A stretch of 64,000 nt of DNA from Desulfobacillus sp041396245. GTDB taxonomy: Bacteria > Pseudomonadota > Gammaproteobacteria > Burkholderiales > Rhodocyclaceae. The translations under genes were made by a program, and so were the position numbers. The notes under the pieces are model-generated. The model was not told the DNA's origin, searched no databases, and was given only the letters and a program-made list of their open reading frames with translations. This document shows positions 54,399 to 63,086 of the stretch, piece by piece. Within the stretch, counting starts at the first letter, position 1, and each line of letters begins with the position of its first letter. The DNA lies in NCBI GenBank assembly GCA_041396245.1, contig JAWKYW010000012.1, forward strand, positions 1 to 64,000. Reading direction: 5' to 3'.

Positions 54399-54635
54399 AT
54401 GAGCAATAAAGGGCAACTTTTACAAGACCCGTTCCTCAATACGCTGCGCCGGGAGCATATTCCAGTGTCCATCTACCTGGTGAACGGCATCAAGCTCCAG
54501 GGCCAGGTCGAATCCTTCGACCAGTACGTCGTCCTGCTGAAGAACACCGTGACGCAGATGGTGTACAAGCACGCCATTTCCACCGTCGTTCCCGCGCGTC
54601 CGGTCAACATTTCGCAGGAACACGGCGAGGGTTGA
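54399..54635 (+). CDS. hfq: RNA chaperone Hfq
   Basis: Hfq pairs small RNAs with messages as a hexamer. The 78-residue protein shows the Sm1 motif (LQDPFLNTLRREHIPVSIYLVNGIKLQGQVESFDQYVVLLKN) and the Sm2 motif with the proximal-site residues YKHA (TQMVYKHAISTVVPARPV). The short C-terminal tail (NISQEHGEG) is typical of betaproteobacteria. hflX begins eight bases on, as in the common hfq-hflX-hflKC cluster. Confidence 0.98.
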   Translation: MSNKGQLLQDPFLNTLRREHIPVSIYLVNGIKLQGQVESFDQYVVLLKNTVTQMVYKHAISTVVPARPVNISQEHGEG

Positions 54636-54642
54636 TGTCCGC

Positions 54643-55800
54643 ATGCTCCGGCTGGCCAATCGCCAGCCGTCCCTGATGTTCGAACGACCCGGCGGCGGCG
54701 AGAAGGCCGTCCTCGTCCAGTTGGATTTCGGCCAGGGGGATATCGCCGAGCGCCTGGAAGAGTTGCGCTTGCTCGCGGATTCCGCCGGCGCCGCCAATGT
54801 CGCTGTCGTCCAGGGTCGCCGCGAGCGACCCGATCCGGCGCTCTTTGCGGGGAAGGGCAAGGTTGCCGAGATCGCCGATGCCATCCGCGATGGGCAAGCC
54901 GATATCGCCATCTTCAATCACGAGTTGTCCGCCGCCCAGCAACGCAACCTCGAAAAGGCGCTCGACTGCCGCGTCGTCGACCGCGCCAGCCTGATCCTCG
55001 ACATCTTCGCCCAGAGGGCCCGGAGCCACGAAGGCAAGCTGCAGGTGGAGCTTGCGCAGTTGCAGCACATGGCCACGCGCCTGGTGCGCGGCTGGACCCA
55101 CCTGGAGCGGCAGAAGGGCGGCATCGGCCTGCGCGGGCCGGGCGAGACCCAGCTCGAATCAGACCGTCGCCTTATCGGCAAGCGGGTCAAACTGCTGAAG
55201 GAACGCCTCAAGCAGCTGGAACGCCAGCGTGCCGTGCGCCGTCGTGCGCGGACGCGGCGGGAGATGCTGGCGGTTTCCCTGGTCGGCTACACCAATGCCG
55301 GCAAATCGACGCTGTTCAATGCCCTGACCAAGGCCGGGGCCTATGCCGCCGACCAGCTGTTCGCGACCCTCGACACCACCTCGCGGCGGCTGTTTCTGGC
55401 GGGGTCTGGACAGATCGTCCTTTCCGATACGGTGGGTTTCATTCGGGACCTGCCGCATTCCCTCGTTGCGGCCTTCCACGCCACCCTGGAAGAAACGGCG
55501 CTGGCCGATCTGCTTCTGCATGTGGTCGATTCGGCGAGCGGCGACCGTGATGCGCAGATAGAGGCGGTGAATGGCGTACTGGCGGAAATCGGCGCCGCCC
55601 GCGTGCCGCAAATACTGATATGGAACAAGATCGACGTCAGTGGTGTCGAACAGGGGATCGAGCGGGACGCCTATGGTAAAATCACCCGCGTTCGAGTCAG
55701 CGCCAAAACGGGTGCCGGTCTCGACCTGTTGCGGCAGGCGCTGGCTGAAACGGCGCAGTCGCATGCCGAACCCGCCTCACCCGTCGTGAACGCCGCCTAA
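54643..55800 (+). CDS. hflX: Ribosome-splitting GTPase HflX
   Basis: HflX splits stalled or heat-damaged ribosomes. The 385-residue protein has the HflX N-terminal domain (DPALFAGKGKVAEIADAIRDGQADIAIFNHELSAAQQRNLEKALDCRVVDRASLILDIFAQRARSHEGKLQVELAQLQHMATRLV), the KGGIGLRGPGETQLESDRRLI loop and GTPase motifs GYTNAGKSTLFN, DTVGFIRDLPHSLVAAFHATLEE and NKID. It is somewhat shorter than E. coli HflX (426). It lies eight bases after hfq. Confidence 0.97.
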   Translation: MLRLANRQPSLMFERPGGGEKAVLVQLDFGQGDIAERLEELRLLADSAGAANVAVVQGRRERPDPALFAGKGKVAEIADAIRDGQADIAIFNHELSAAQQRNLEKALDCRVVDRASLILDIFAQRARSHEGKLQVELAQLQHMATRLVRGWTHLERQKGGIGLRGPGETQLESDRRLIGKRVKLLKERLKQLERQRAVRRRARTRREMLAVSLVGYTNAGKSTLFNALTKAGAYAADQLFATLDTTSRRLFLAGSGQIVLSDTVGFIRDLPHSLVAAFHATLEETALADLLLHVVDSASGDRDAQIEAVNGVLAEIGAARVPQILIWNKIDVSGVEQGIERDAYGKITRVRVSAKTGAGLDLLRQALAETAQSHAEPASPVVNAA

Positions 55801-55857
55801 CCAACCAACGCCAACAAACGATTCTCGTCACCCCAAACGATGATAACTGGCATTCTG

Positions 55858-57078
55858 ATGTCGTTGAACGACCCTCAGTGGGGCAACCGGCCGAATCAGG
55901 GCCCGCCCGACCTCGAAGAGCTTTGGCGCGATTTCAACCGCCGCCTGTCCGGCCTGTTCGGCAAGAAGGGCGGATCGGGCAATGGCGGCGATGGCAGCCC
56001 GCGCCCGCCGATGAACCTCAAGATCTTCGGCGGCGGCATCGGCGCCCTGATCGTCCTGATACTGGTCGTCTGGCTGGCAAGCGGCTTCTACATCGTCGAT
56101 GCCAGCCAGCGCGGCGTCGTGCTGACCTTCGGCAAGTTTTCGCTCATCACCGAGCCGGGCCTGCGCTGGCGCCTGCCCTTTCCGGTCCAGTCGCACGAAA
56201 TCGTCCGCCTGTCCGATGTACGCGTGGTCGAGGTCGGGTATCGCGGCTCGGACAGGAACCGGGTGCTCAAGGAAGCCCTGATGCTGACCGACGACGAAAA
56301 CATCATCAACATCCAGTTCGCCGTGCAGTGGTTCCTGAAGGACCCGCAGGAATACCTGTTCAACAACCGCGATCCGGACGACAGCGTGCTGCAGGCCGCC
56401 GAGACGGCCATGCGCGAGGTGGTCGGCAAGAGCAAGATGGACTTCGCGCTGTATGAAGGCCGCGAACAGGTCGCCGACCAGGCGGCCAAGATCATGCAGG
56501 AGATTCTCGATCGTTACGGCACGGGCATTCTTGTTTCCAAGCTGACGCTGCAGAACGTGCAACCGCCCGAGCAGGTGCAGGCGGCATTCGACGACGCCGT
56601 CAAGGCGGGTCAGGATCGCGACCGGCAGGTCAACGAGGGGCAAGCCTACGCCAACGACGTCATCCCCAGGGCGCGCGGCACCGCCTCGCGACTGATCGAG
56701 GAGGCCAGTGGCTACAAGGGGCGCGTGATCGCCAACGCCGAGGGCGAGGCGAGCCGCTTCAGGCAAATCCTCGCGGAATACAGCAAGGCGCCGCAGGTGA
56801 CGCGGCAGCGGATGTACATCGACACCGTGCAGCAGATGCTCGTCAACTCGAGCAAGATCATGATCGACACCAAGGGTGCGGGCAACCTGCTCTATCTGCC
56901 GCTCGACAAGCTGATGCAGTCCGCTGCGGCAGCGACTCCGGCCGCGGCGGCCGGCGGCGAATCGACGGCGTTGCCTTTGCGGACAATGCCGAACCTCTCC
57001 GCCGGGGTGCCGCCGCAGCTCGATGCGGCGGCGCGCTCGCGCGAGGCTTTGCGTTCGCGTGAACGGGAGGAAAGATGA
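55858..57078 (+). CDS. hflK: FtsH protease regulator HflK
   Basis: HflK with HflC forms a membrane cage around FtsH. The 406-residue protein has the start MSLNDPQWGNRPNQGPPDLEELWRDFNRRLSGLFG, one membrane helix (GGIGALIVLILVVWLASGFYIV) and an SPFH domain (QRGVVLTFGKFSLITEPGLRWRLPFPVQSHEIVRLSDVR; DDENIINIQFAVQWFLKDPQEYLFN). A coiled coil and an Ala/Pro-rich tail follow. The Met at 55858 is preferred over one six codons earlier because it gives the family N-terminus. It overlaps hflC by four bases. Confidence 0.96.
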   Translation: MSLNDPQWGNRPNQGPPDLEELWRDFNRRLSGLFGKKGGSGNGGDGSPRPPMNLKIFGGGIGALIVLILVVWLASGFYIVDASQRGVVLTFGKFSLITEPGLRWRLPFPVQSHEIVRLSDVRVVEVGYRGSDRNRVLKEALMLTDDENIINIQFAVQWFLKDPQEYLFNNRDPDDSVLQAAETAMREVVGKSKMDFALYEGREQVADQAAKIMQEILDRYGTGILVSKLTLQNVQPPEQVQAAFDDAVKAGQDRDRQVNEGQAYANDVIPRARGTASRLIEEASGYKGRVIANAEGEASRFRQILAEYSKAPQVTRQRMYIDTVQQMLVNSSKIMIDTKGAGNLLYLPLDKLMQSAAAATPAAAAGGESTALPLRTMPNLSAGVPPQLDAAARSREALRSREREER

Positions 57079-57953
57079 TGCGCCAAAGCCTGCCTTTCGC
57101 CGCCGCCGCCGTCTTTGCCCTGCTGGTGGCCGCGGCCATGTCGATTTTCACGGTCGACCAACGGAAATTCGCCATCGTGCTCCAGTTGGGCGAAATCAAG
57201 GAAGTGATATCCGCTCCGGGGCTGAACTTCAAGTGGCCGCTGATCCAGAACGTCCGCTTTTTCGACAAGCGCATCCTCACCTACGACGCGACGGAACCGG
57301 AGCGCTTCATCACTTCGGAAAAGAAGCCCGTTCTGGTGGATTCTTTCGTCAAGTGGCGCATCATCGATCCAAGGCAATACTACATCTCGGTGCAGGGGGA
57401 TGAAAGCCGTGCGCATATCCGCCTGTCCCAGACCGTGAATGCAGGGCTGCGCGAGGAGTTCGGCAAGCGCACGGTGCACGAGGTCGTGTCCGGCGCGCGC
57501 GACAAGATCATGGAGGAGGTGCGGGGCGAGGCGGATACCGATGCCCGGGCCATCGGCGTGCAGATCGTCGATGTGCGGCTGAAGCGCGTCGACCTGGTGC
57601 AGGAAGTCTCGGAGTCGGTCTATCGCCGCATGGAAACGGAGCGCAAGCGCGTTGCCAACGAATTGCGTTCGAAGGGTGCGGCCGATGCCGAGAAAATCCG
57701 CGCCGATGCCGACCGCCAGCGGGAAATCATCATTGCCGAGGCCTATCGCGATGCCCAGCGCATCAAGGGCGAGGGCGATGCCAAGGCGACGGCGCTGTAC
57801 GCACAGGCCTTCGGCCAGAACCCGGAATTCTATGCCTTCTACCGCAGTCTCGAAGCCTACCGCGCCAGCTTCGGCAACAAGGGCGACCTGATGGTGATCG
57901 AGCCGAATTCCGAGTTCTTCAGCTACCTGAAGAACTCCGGCAAAGGGAAATAA
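57075..57953 (+). CDS. hflC: FtsH protease regulator HflC
   Basis: The 292-residue partner of HflK has an N-terminal membrane helix (LPFAAAAVFALLVAAAMSIFTV) and an SPFH domain (VDQRKFAIVLQLGEIKEVISAPGLNFKWPLIQNVRFFDKRILTYDA). The helical C-terminal region (AIGVQIVDVRLKRVDLVQEVSESVYRRMETERKRVANELRSKGAADAEKIRADADRQREIIIAEAYRDAQRIKGEGDAKA) is typical. The ATG overlaps the hflK stop, and its own stop overlaps the next start by one base. Confidence 0.97.
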   Translation: MMRQSLPFAAAAVFALLVAAAMSIFTVDQRKFAIVLQLGEIKEVISAPGLNFKWPLIQNVRFFDKRILTYDATEPERFITSEKKPVLVDSFVKWRIIDPRQYYISVQGDESRAHIRLSQTVNAGLREEFGKRTVHEVVSGARDKIMEEVRGEADTDARAIGVQIVDVRLKRVDLVQEVSESVYRRMETERKRVANELRSKGAADAEKIRADADRQREIIIAEAYRDAQRIKGEGDAKATALYAQAFGQNPEFYAFYRSLEAYRASFGNKGDLMVIEPNSEFFSYLKNSGKGK

Positions 57954-58138
57954 TGTGGCCCACCCTGCTGACGGCATTCGCGCTGATGCTGTTGATCGAG
58001 GGACTGCTGCCGTTCATTTCGCCAAGGGCCTGGCGCGAAACCTTCCGGCGCATCATTGAGCTGAGCGACGGCCAGATCCGCTTCATCGGCCTTTCGTCCA
58101 TTTTGGTCGGCATGATTCTCCTGTTCGTCCTGAGGTAA
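57953..58138 (+). CDS. DUF2065 small membrane protein
   Basis: The 61-residue protein has two hydrophobic helices (LLTAFALMLLIEGLLPFISP and RFIGLSSILVGMILLFVLR) separated by a charged stretch (RAWRETFRRIIELSDGQI). This is the DUF2065/YjeT pattern, always coded near hflC and purA. The function is unknown; it may accompany the HflKC complex. It starts within the hflC stop (TAATG) and ends two bases before hisZ. Confidence 0.93.
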   Translation: MWPTLLTAFALMLLIEGLLPFISPRAWRETFRRIIELSDGQIRFIGLSSILVGMILLFVLR

Positions 58139-58140
58139 TC

Positions 58141-59301
58141 ATGCGCCGCTGGCTGCTGCCCGAATCCATCGAGGATGTCCTTCCGGCCGAGGCGGTCCGG
58201 GTCGAGCGCCTGCGGCGGGCGCTGCTGGACGAGTTCGCCCTGCATGGCTACGAACTGGTCATGCCCCCCTTGCTCGAGTATATCGAGTCGCTGCTGACCG
58301 GCAGCGGACGCGACATGGACCTGCGTACCTTCAAGCTGGTCGACCAGCTCTCCGGCCGCACCATGGGCGTTCGCGCCGACATCACCCCGCAGGTGGCGCG
58401 CATCGATGCCCACCTGCTCAATCGCCGCGGCGTGGCCCGCCTGTGCTATTGCGGCAGCGTGCTGCATACCCTGCCTTCCGGCCTGACGGCGACGCGCGAG
58501 CCGCTCCAGATCGGGGCGGAACTCTATGGCCATGCCGGCATCGAGGCCGATGTCGAAATCATCCGTCTGCTGGCGCGGGTGCTGGAGATCGCGGGCGTGG
58601 AAACCTCGCGCATCGACCTCGGCCACGTCGGCGTGTTCCGGGCCTTGTCGACGCGTGGCGGCCTGGAAGCGGAGCTGGAGCAGGAACTCCATGCCGTCCT
58701 GCAGACGAAGGACATGCCCGACCTGAAGGAACTGGTCAGGGACGTCGCCGAGCCGGTACGCTCCGCCCTGCTGGCCCTGCCTGAATGCTATGGCGGGCGG
58801 GAAGCGCTGCGGCGGACGCTCGAGCTGTTGCCGGGCGATGCCGAGATCGCCCAGGCGGTACGGGACCTCGAGAAGCTGGCGGGCGAACTGGCCGACCTGC
58901 CCGTGAGCTTCGACCTGGCCGATCTGCGCGGCTATCACTATCACAGCGGGGTGGCCTTTGCCGCCTATTGCGCCGGCCATCCCGGCGCCATCGCCCTGGG
59001 CGGGCGCTATGACAAGGTCGGGAAGGCATTCGGCCGCGGCCGTCCGGCAACCGGCTTCAGCCTGGACCTGCGCGAACTGTCCCGACTCGCTGCGGAGGTG
59101 GCGCCGCCGCGGGCAATCATGGCGCCGGCAGGAGGCGATGGCGGCTTGCGCCTGGCCGTGGCCGAGCTGCGCGCCGGGGGGCAGATTGTCATCGAGGCGC
59201 TGCCCGGCCACGAAGGCACCTGGGGCGAGGCCGGCTGCGACCGGCAGCTGGTGCGGCGCGAAGGCAAATGGATCGTGGAAAAAATACAGGGAGAAGTCTA
59301 G
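58141..59301 (+). CDS. hisZ: ATP phosphoribosyltransferase regulatory subunit HisZ
   Basis: HisZ is a catalytically inactive relative of histidyl-tRNA synthetase that activates a short-form HisG in the first step of histidine synthesis. The 386-residue protein has MPPLLEYIESLLTGSGRDMDLRTFKLVDQLSGRTMGVRADITPQVARIDAHLL and DLRGYHYHSGVAFAAYCAGHPGAIALGGRYDKVGKAFGRGRPATGFSLDLREL. It lacks the C-terminal anticodon-binding domain of HisS. Its presence predicts a short HisG elsewhere in the genome. It ends three bases before purA. Confidence 0.96.
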   Translation: MRRWLLPESIEDVLPAEAVRVERLRRALLDEFALHGYELVMPPLLEYIESLLTGSGRDMDLRTFKLVDQLSGRTMGVRADITPQVARIDAHLLNRRGVARLCYCGSVLHTLPSGLTATREPLQIGAELYGHAGIEADVEIIRLLARVLEIAGVETSRIDLGHVGVFRALSTRGGLEAELEQELHAVLQTKDMPDLKELVRDVAEPVRSALLALPECYGGREALRRTLELLPGDAEIAQAVRDLEKLAGELADLPVSFDLADLRGYHYHSGVAFAAYCAGHPGAIALGGRYDKVGKAFGRGRPATGFSLDLRELSRLAAEVAPPRAIMAPAGGDGGLRLAVAELRAGGQIVIEALPGHEGTWGEAGCDRQLVRREGKWIVEKIQGEV

Positions 59302-59304
59302 AAA

Positions 59305-60615
59305 ATGGCAAAAAACGTCGTCGTCATCGGCACCCAGTGGGGTGACGAGGGCAAGGGGAAAATCGTCGACTGGCTGACCGACCACGCCCAGGGCGTGGTG
59401 CGCTTCCAGGGCGGCCACAATGCCGGCCACACGCTGGTCATCGGCGGCAGGAAAACCGTGCTGCATCTGGTGCCCTCCGGCATTCTGCGCGAGGGGGTCA
59501 CCTGCTACATCGGCAATGGTGTCGTGCTCTCGCCCGATGCCTTGATGCACGAACTGGACGAGCTCCAGAAGGCGGGGGTCGATGCCGAATCCCGGCTCAA
59601 GATCTCCGAGGCCTGCCCGCTGATCCTGCCTTACCACCAGGCACTCGACATGGCGCGCGAGGCGGCCAAGGGCGCCAACAAGATCGGCACCACCGGCCGC
59701 GGCATCGGTCCGGCCTACGAGGACAAGGTGGCGCGGCGCGGCCTGCGCGTTCAGGACCTGTTGCGGCCCAAGCGTTTCGCCGAGAAGCTGGCGGAGATCC
59801 TCGACTATCACAACTATGTGCTGAAGAACTATCTCGGTGCTGAAACGGTCGATTTCCAGCGCGTGCTGGAAGGGGCGATGGCCATCGCCCCGCGCCTGAC
59901 GCGCATGATCGCCGACGTGCCGCGCGCGCTTTACGACGCGCACAAGGGCGGCGCCAACCTGCTGTTCGAGGGCGCACAGGGTACCCTGCTCGACATCGAC
60001 CACGGCACCTTTCCCTACGTCACCTCGTCGAACTGCGTCGCCGGCGCGGCGGCAGCGGGTGCCGGCGTCGGTCCCGGCATGCTGCACTACGTGCTGGGCA
60101 TTACCAAGGCCTATACCACGCGCGTCGGCGGCGGGCCATTCCCGACCGAGCTGTACGATGCAGTCGACAAGCTCGACCCGGTCGGCAAGCACATGGCCAC
60201 CCGCGGCCACGAGTTTGGCGCCACCACGGGTCGCGCGCGTCGCTGCGGCTGGTTCGATGCCGCAGCGCTCAAGCGCGCCATCCAGATCAACGGTGTTTCC
60301 GGCTTGTGCGTGACCAAACTGGACGTGCTCGACGGCATCGAGGAAATGAAGATCTGCACCGGCTATCGCATCGACGGCCGCCTCAGCGACATCCTGCCGG
60401 TGGGCGCCGACGACCTGGAGCGTTGCGAGCCGGTGTATGAAACGCTGCCGGGCTGGAAGGAGAGCACGGTCGGCGTCAAGGGCTTCGAAGCACTGCCGAA
60501 GGCGGCGCAGGAGTACCTGAGGCGCATGGAGGCGCTCTGCGGAGTGCCGGTCGACATGATTTCGACCGGTCCGGATCGCGAGGAAACCATCGTGCTGCGG
60601 CACCCGTTCAAGTGA
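59305..60615 (+). CDS. purA: Adenylosuccinate synthetase
   Basis: PurA joins IMP and aspartate with GTP in AMP synthesis. The 436-residue protein has VVVIGTQWGDEGKGKIVDWLTDHAQGVVRFQGGHNAGHTLVI near the N-terminus, GTTGRGIGPAYEDKVARRGLRVQDLL, LLFEGAQGTLLDIDHGTFPYVTSSNCVAGAA and the C-terminal GFEALPKAAQEYLRRMEALCGVPVDMISTGPDREETIV. Length and motifs are standard. A two-way terminator follows. Confidence 0.98.
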   Translation: MAKNVVVIGTQWGDEGKGKIVDWLTDHAQGVVRFQGGHNAGHTLVIGGRKTVLHLVPSGILREGVTCYIGNGVVLSPDALMHELDELQKAGVDAESRLKISEACPLILPYHQALDMAREAAKGANKIGTTGRGIGPAYEDKVARRGLRVQDLLRPKRFAEKLAEILDYHNYVLKNYLGAETVDFQRVLEGAMAIAPRLTRMIADVPRALYDAHKGGANLLFEGAQGTLLDIDHGTFPYVTSSNCVAGAAAAGAGVGPGMLHYVLGITKAYTTRVGGGPFPTELYDAVDKLDPVGKHMATRGHEFGATTGRARRCGWFDAAALKRAIQINGVSGLCVTKLDVLDGIEEMKICTGYRIDGRLSDILPVGADDLERCEPVYETLPGWKESTVGVKGFEALPKAAQEYLRRMEALCGVPVDMISTGPDREETIVLRHPFK

Positions 60616-60704
60616 CGGGCGCTACAGCACGCGCCATGCGCGCTGGTTGCGTTGAAGGCTGACCTTGCGCTGCGCAGTCAAGCGCCTTCAGGTGCGGCCG
60701 GACA

Positions 60705-60734
60705 CAAAAAAGCCGGTCGCTGACCGGCTTTTTG
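60705..60734. terminator. Bidirectional terminator between purA and tRNA-Leu
   Basis: AAAAAAGCCGGTC and GACCGGCTTTTTG form a long stem with a GCT loop, flanked by an A-run on one side and a T-run on the other. It can end both the purA transcript (plus) and the tRNA-Leu transcript (minus), which face each other here. Confidence 0.92.
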
Positions 60735-60743
60735 CTTTGTACC

Positions 60744-60830
60744 TGGTGCCCAGAAGAGGACTCGAACCTCCACAGTGTTGCCACCGCTAGGACCTGAACC
60801 TAGTGCGTCTACCAATTCCGCCATCTGGGC
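60744..60830 (-). tRNA. tRNA-Leu (anticodon CAG)
   Basis: This is an 87-base class II tRNA with a long variable arm. Read on the minus strand, the acceptor arm is GCCCAGA with TCTGGGC, the anticodon stem is CTAGG/CCTAG with loop TTCAGGT, and CCA is encoded. Anticodon CAG reads CTG, the most used leucine codon in this GC-rich genome. Its promoter overlaps the start of rnr. Confidence 0.96.
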
Positions 60831-60842
60831 AAAGAGGGCGCA

Positions 60843-60870
60843 ATTTTAAAGGAAACATCGATTTTGTCAA
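60843..60870 (-). promoter_or_regulatory. Promoter of tRNA-Leu, overlapping the rnr start
   Basis: On the minus strand TTGACA (60870-60865) is followed by 16 bases and TAAAAT (60848-60843), ending 12 bases before the tRNA. The perfect -35 hexamer covers part of the rnr start codon (TTG at 60864-60866) and the spacer covers the rnr ribosome binding site. Confidence 0.8.
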
Positions 60871-63086
60871 ACAAGCAGAGCAAGACGCGCAAGCACGATC
60901 CGCACTACGAACGCGAGGCCGGGAAATACGAAAATCCCCTGCCCAGCCGGGAGTACGTGCTGGCCAAAATGACCGAACGCGGCGTGCCGCTGTCCTTTGA
61001 CGAACTGGCGGCGACGCTGGAGGTAACGCCGGAGGAACAGGAGGCCTTTTCACGGCGCCTTGGCGCAATGGGGCGGGATGGCCAGATCATGCAGAATCGC
61101 CGCGGCGATTACCTGATTCCGGACAAGGCCGATCTCATCCGCGGACGGGTCGAGGGGCACCCCGACGGCTACGGCTTCCTGGTGTGCGACGAAGAAGGCC
61201 CCGACCTGTTTCTCGGCCCGAAGGAAATGGACAAGGCCCTGCACGGCGACCGTGTCATGGCGCGCATCGTCGGCACCGATCGACGCGGACGGCCCGAAGG
61301 CAAGATCGTCGAGGTGCTCGAGCGCGCCAACCATCGGCTCGTCGGCCGCGTGCACAACGAACACGGCGTGCTGTTCGTGGTGGCGGAGAACCGGCGCATC
61401 AGCCAGGACATCCTGCTCGCCCCGGGCGCCAAGCCCAAGGCCGTGGCAGGACAGGTGGTGGTGGTCGAGATCATCGAGCAGCCCTCGAAGCATTCCCAGC
61501 CGATCGGCAAGGTGGTAGAGGTGCTCGGCAATTACGCCGATCCGGGCATGGAAATCGAAATAGCCCTGAGAAAGCACGAACTGCCCTTCGAGTTCTCGCG
61601 GGAAGGCCTGGCCGAGGCGAAGAAACTGCCGGACGCTGTGCGCAAGGGCGACTGGAAATGGGAAGGCGGGCTGCGCGAGGACATTCGCCACCTGCCGCTG
61701 GTGACCATCGACGGCGAAACGGCGAAGGATTTCGACGATGCGGTGTATTGCGAACGCCAGGGCAAGGACGGCAAGGGCGGCTTCCGCCTGGTCGTCGCCA
61801 TCGCCGATGTCAGCCACTATGTCCAGGCGGGACGGGCGCTCGACCGCGACGCCTACGAACGGGGCAATTCCGTGTACTTTCCGCGCCGCGTCATTCCCAT
61901 GCTGCCGGAAAAGATCTCCAACGGCCTGTGCTCGCTCAATCCGCAGGTGGAGCGCCTGTGCATGGTCTGCGACATGGCCATCGCGGCCAATGGCGCCATC
62001 AAGCGCTACCGCTTCTATCCCGCAGTGATGTTTTCCCATGCCCGGCTGACCTACAACGAGGTGGCCGAAGCGCTTTACGGGGAAAAGTCAGTCTCCGCGG
62101 AACGGCGCGCCGAACTGTTGCCGCACCTCGAAAACCTCGATGCCCTTTACCGCGTGCTGGTCAAGGCGCGCTGGGCGCGCGGCGCCATCGATTTCGAGAC
62201 CGTCGAGACGCAGATGATCTTCGACGACCAGGGCAAGATTGACCGCATCGTTCCGGTCAGCCGCAACGACGCCCACCGCATCATCGAGGAATGCATGCTG
62301 GCGGCCAACGTCTGCGCCTCCGATTTCCTCCATGAGAACGAACACGATGCGCTCTATCGCATCCACGAGGGGCCGGCGCCGGAGAAGCTGGCCAAGCTGC
62401 GCGAGTTCCTCAAGGAGTTCGGACTGCAGCTGACCGGCGGCGACGAGCCGCATGCCAGGGACTACGCCGCGCTGCTGGAGAAAGTGAAGGGACGGCCGGA
62501 CATGCAGCTCCTGCAGACGGTGATGCTGCGTTCGCTCAAGCAGGCCATGTACAGTCCTGACAACGTCGGCCACTTCGGCCTCGCCTACGAGTCGTACACC
62601 CATTTCACCTCGCCCATCCGGCGCTATCCCGACCTCGTCATCCACCGCGCCATCAAGGCGGTGCTGCAGGGAGAAAAATACCGTCCGGGCAACTGGTCCG
62701 AGATCGGCATCCACTGCTCGCAGAGCGAGCGGCGCGCCGACGACGCGACGCGCGACGTCGAATCCTGGCTGAAGTGCTACTACATGCAGGATCGCATCGG
62801 CGAGGAATTCGCCGGCAGCGTTTCGGCAGTGACGTCCTTCGGCATCTTTGTTGCGCTGGACGACGTCTTCGTCGAGGGGCTGGTGCACATCTCCGACCTG
62901 GGCAGCGACTATTTCCATTACGACGACGCCAAGCATCAGCTGGTCGGCGAACGCACCGGCCGCCGCTTCCGCCTGGCCGACCGGGTCCGCGTCCAGCTCG
63001 TGCGGGTGGACATGGAGACAAGCAAGATCGATTTTCGTCTGGCCGGGGAGGGCGAGGCGGCGGGCAAGGGCCGGCGCCGTGGCTGA
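60864..63086 (+). CDS. rnr: Ribonuclease R
   Basis: RNase R is a 3'-5' exoribonuclease that digests structured RNA and takes part in RNA quality control. The 740-residue protein has an N-terminal helix-turn-helix (PLPSREYVLAKMTERGVPLSFDELAATLEV), cold-shock domains (GRVEGHPDGYGFLVCDEEGPDLFLGPKEMDKALHGDRV), and the RNB catalytic domain with conserved Asp residues in TIDGETAKDFDDAVYCERQG. A C-terminal S1 domain follows (GEEFAGSVSAVTSFGIFVALDDVFVEGLVHISDLGSDYFHYD). It lacks the long Lys-rich tail of E. coli RNase R. The start is TTG (MSNKQSKTRKHDP), with AAAGGA ten bases upstream; the next in-frame Met is far inside the conserved part. Confidence 0.96.
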   Translation: MSNKQSKTRKHDPHYEREAGKYENPLPSREYVLAKMTERGVPLSFDELAATLEVTPEEQEAFSRRLGAMGRDGQIMQNRRGDYLIPDKADLIRGRVEGHPDGYGFLVCDEEGPDLFLGPKEMDKALHGDRVMARIVGTDRRGRPEGKIVEVLERANHRLVGRVHNEHGVLFVVAENRRISQDILLAPGAKPKAVAGQVVVVEIIEQPSKHSQPIGKVVEVLGNYADPGMEIEIALRKHELPFEFSREGLAEAKKLPDAVRKGDWKWEGGLREDIRHLPLVTIDGETAKDFDDAVYCERQGKDGKGGFRLVVAIADVSHYVQAGRALDRDAYERGNSVYFPRRVIPMLPEKISNGLCSLNPQVERLCMVCDMAIAANGAIKRYRFYPAVMFSHARLTYNEVAEALYGEKSVSAERRAELLPHLENLDALYRVLVKARWARGAIDFETVETQMIFDDQGKIDRIVPVSRNDAHRIIEECMLAANVCASDFLHENEHDALYRIHEGPAPEKLAKLREFLKEFGLQLTGGDEPHARDYAALLEKVKGRPDMQLLQTVMLRSLKQAMYSPDNVGHFGLAYESYTHFTSPIRRYPDLVIHRAIKAVLQGEKYRPGNWSEIGIHCSQSERRADDATRDVESWLKCYYMQDRIGEEFAGSVSAVTSFGIFVALDDVFVEGLVHISDLGSDYFHYDDAKHQLVGERTGRRFRLADRVRVQLVRVDMETSKIDFRLAGEGEAAGKGRRRG

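Noticed and set aside
57919..60603. An 894-codon minus-strand frame opposite hisZ and purA
   Set aside because: Both plus-strand genes are certain from their motifs, and the minus-strand translation has no domain pattern.
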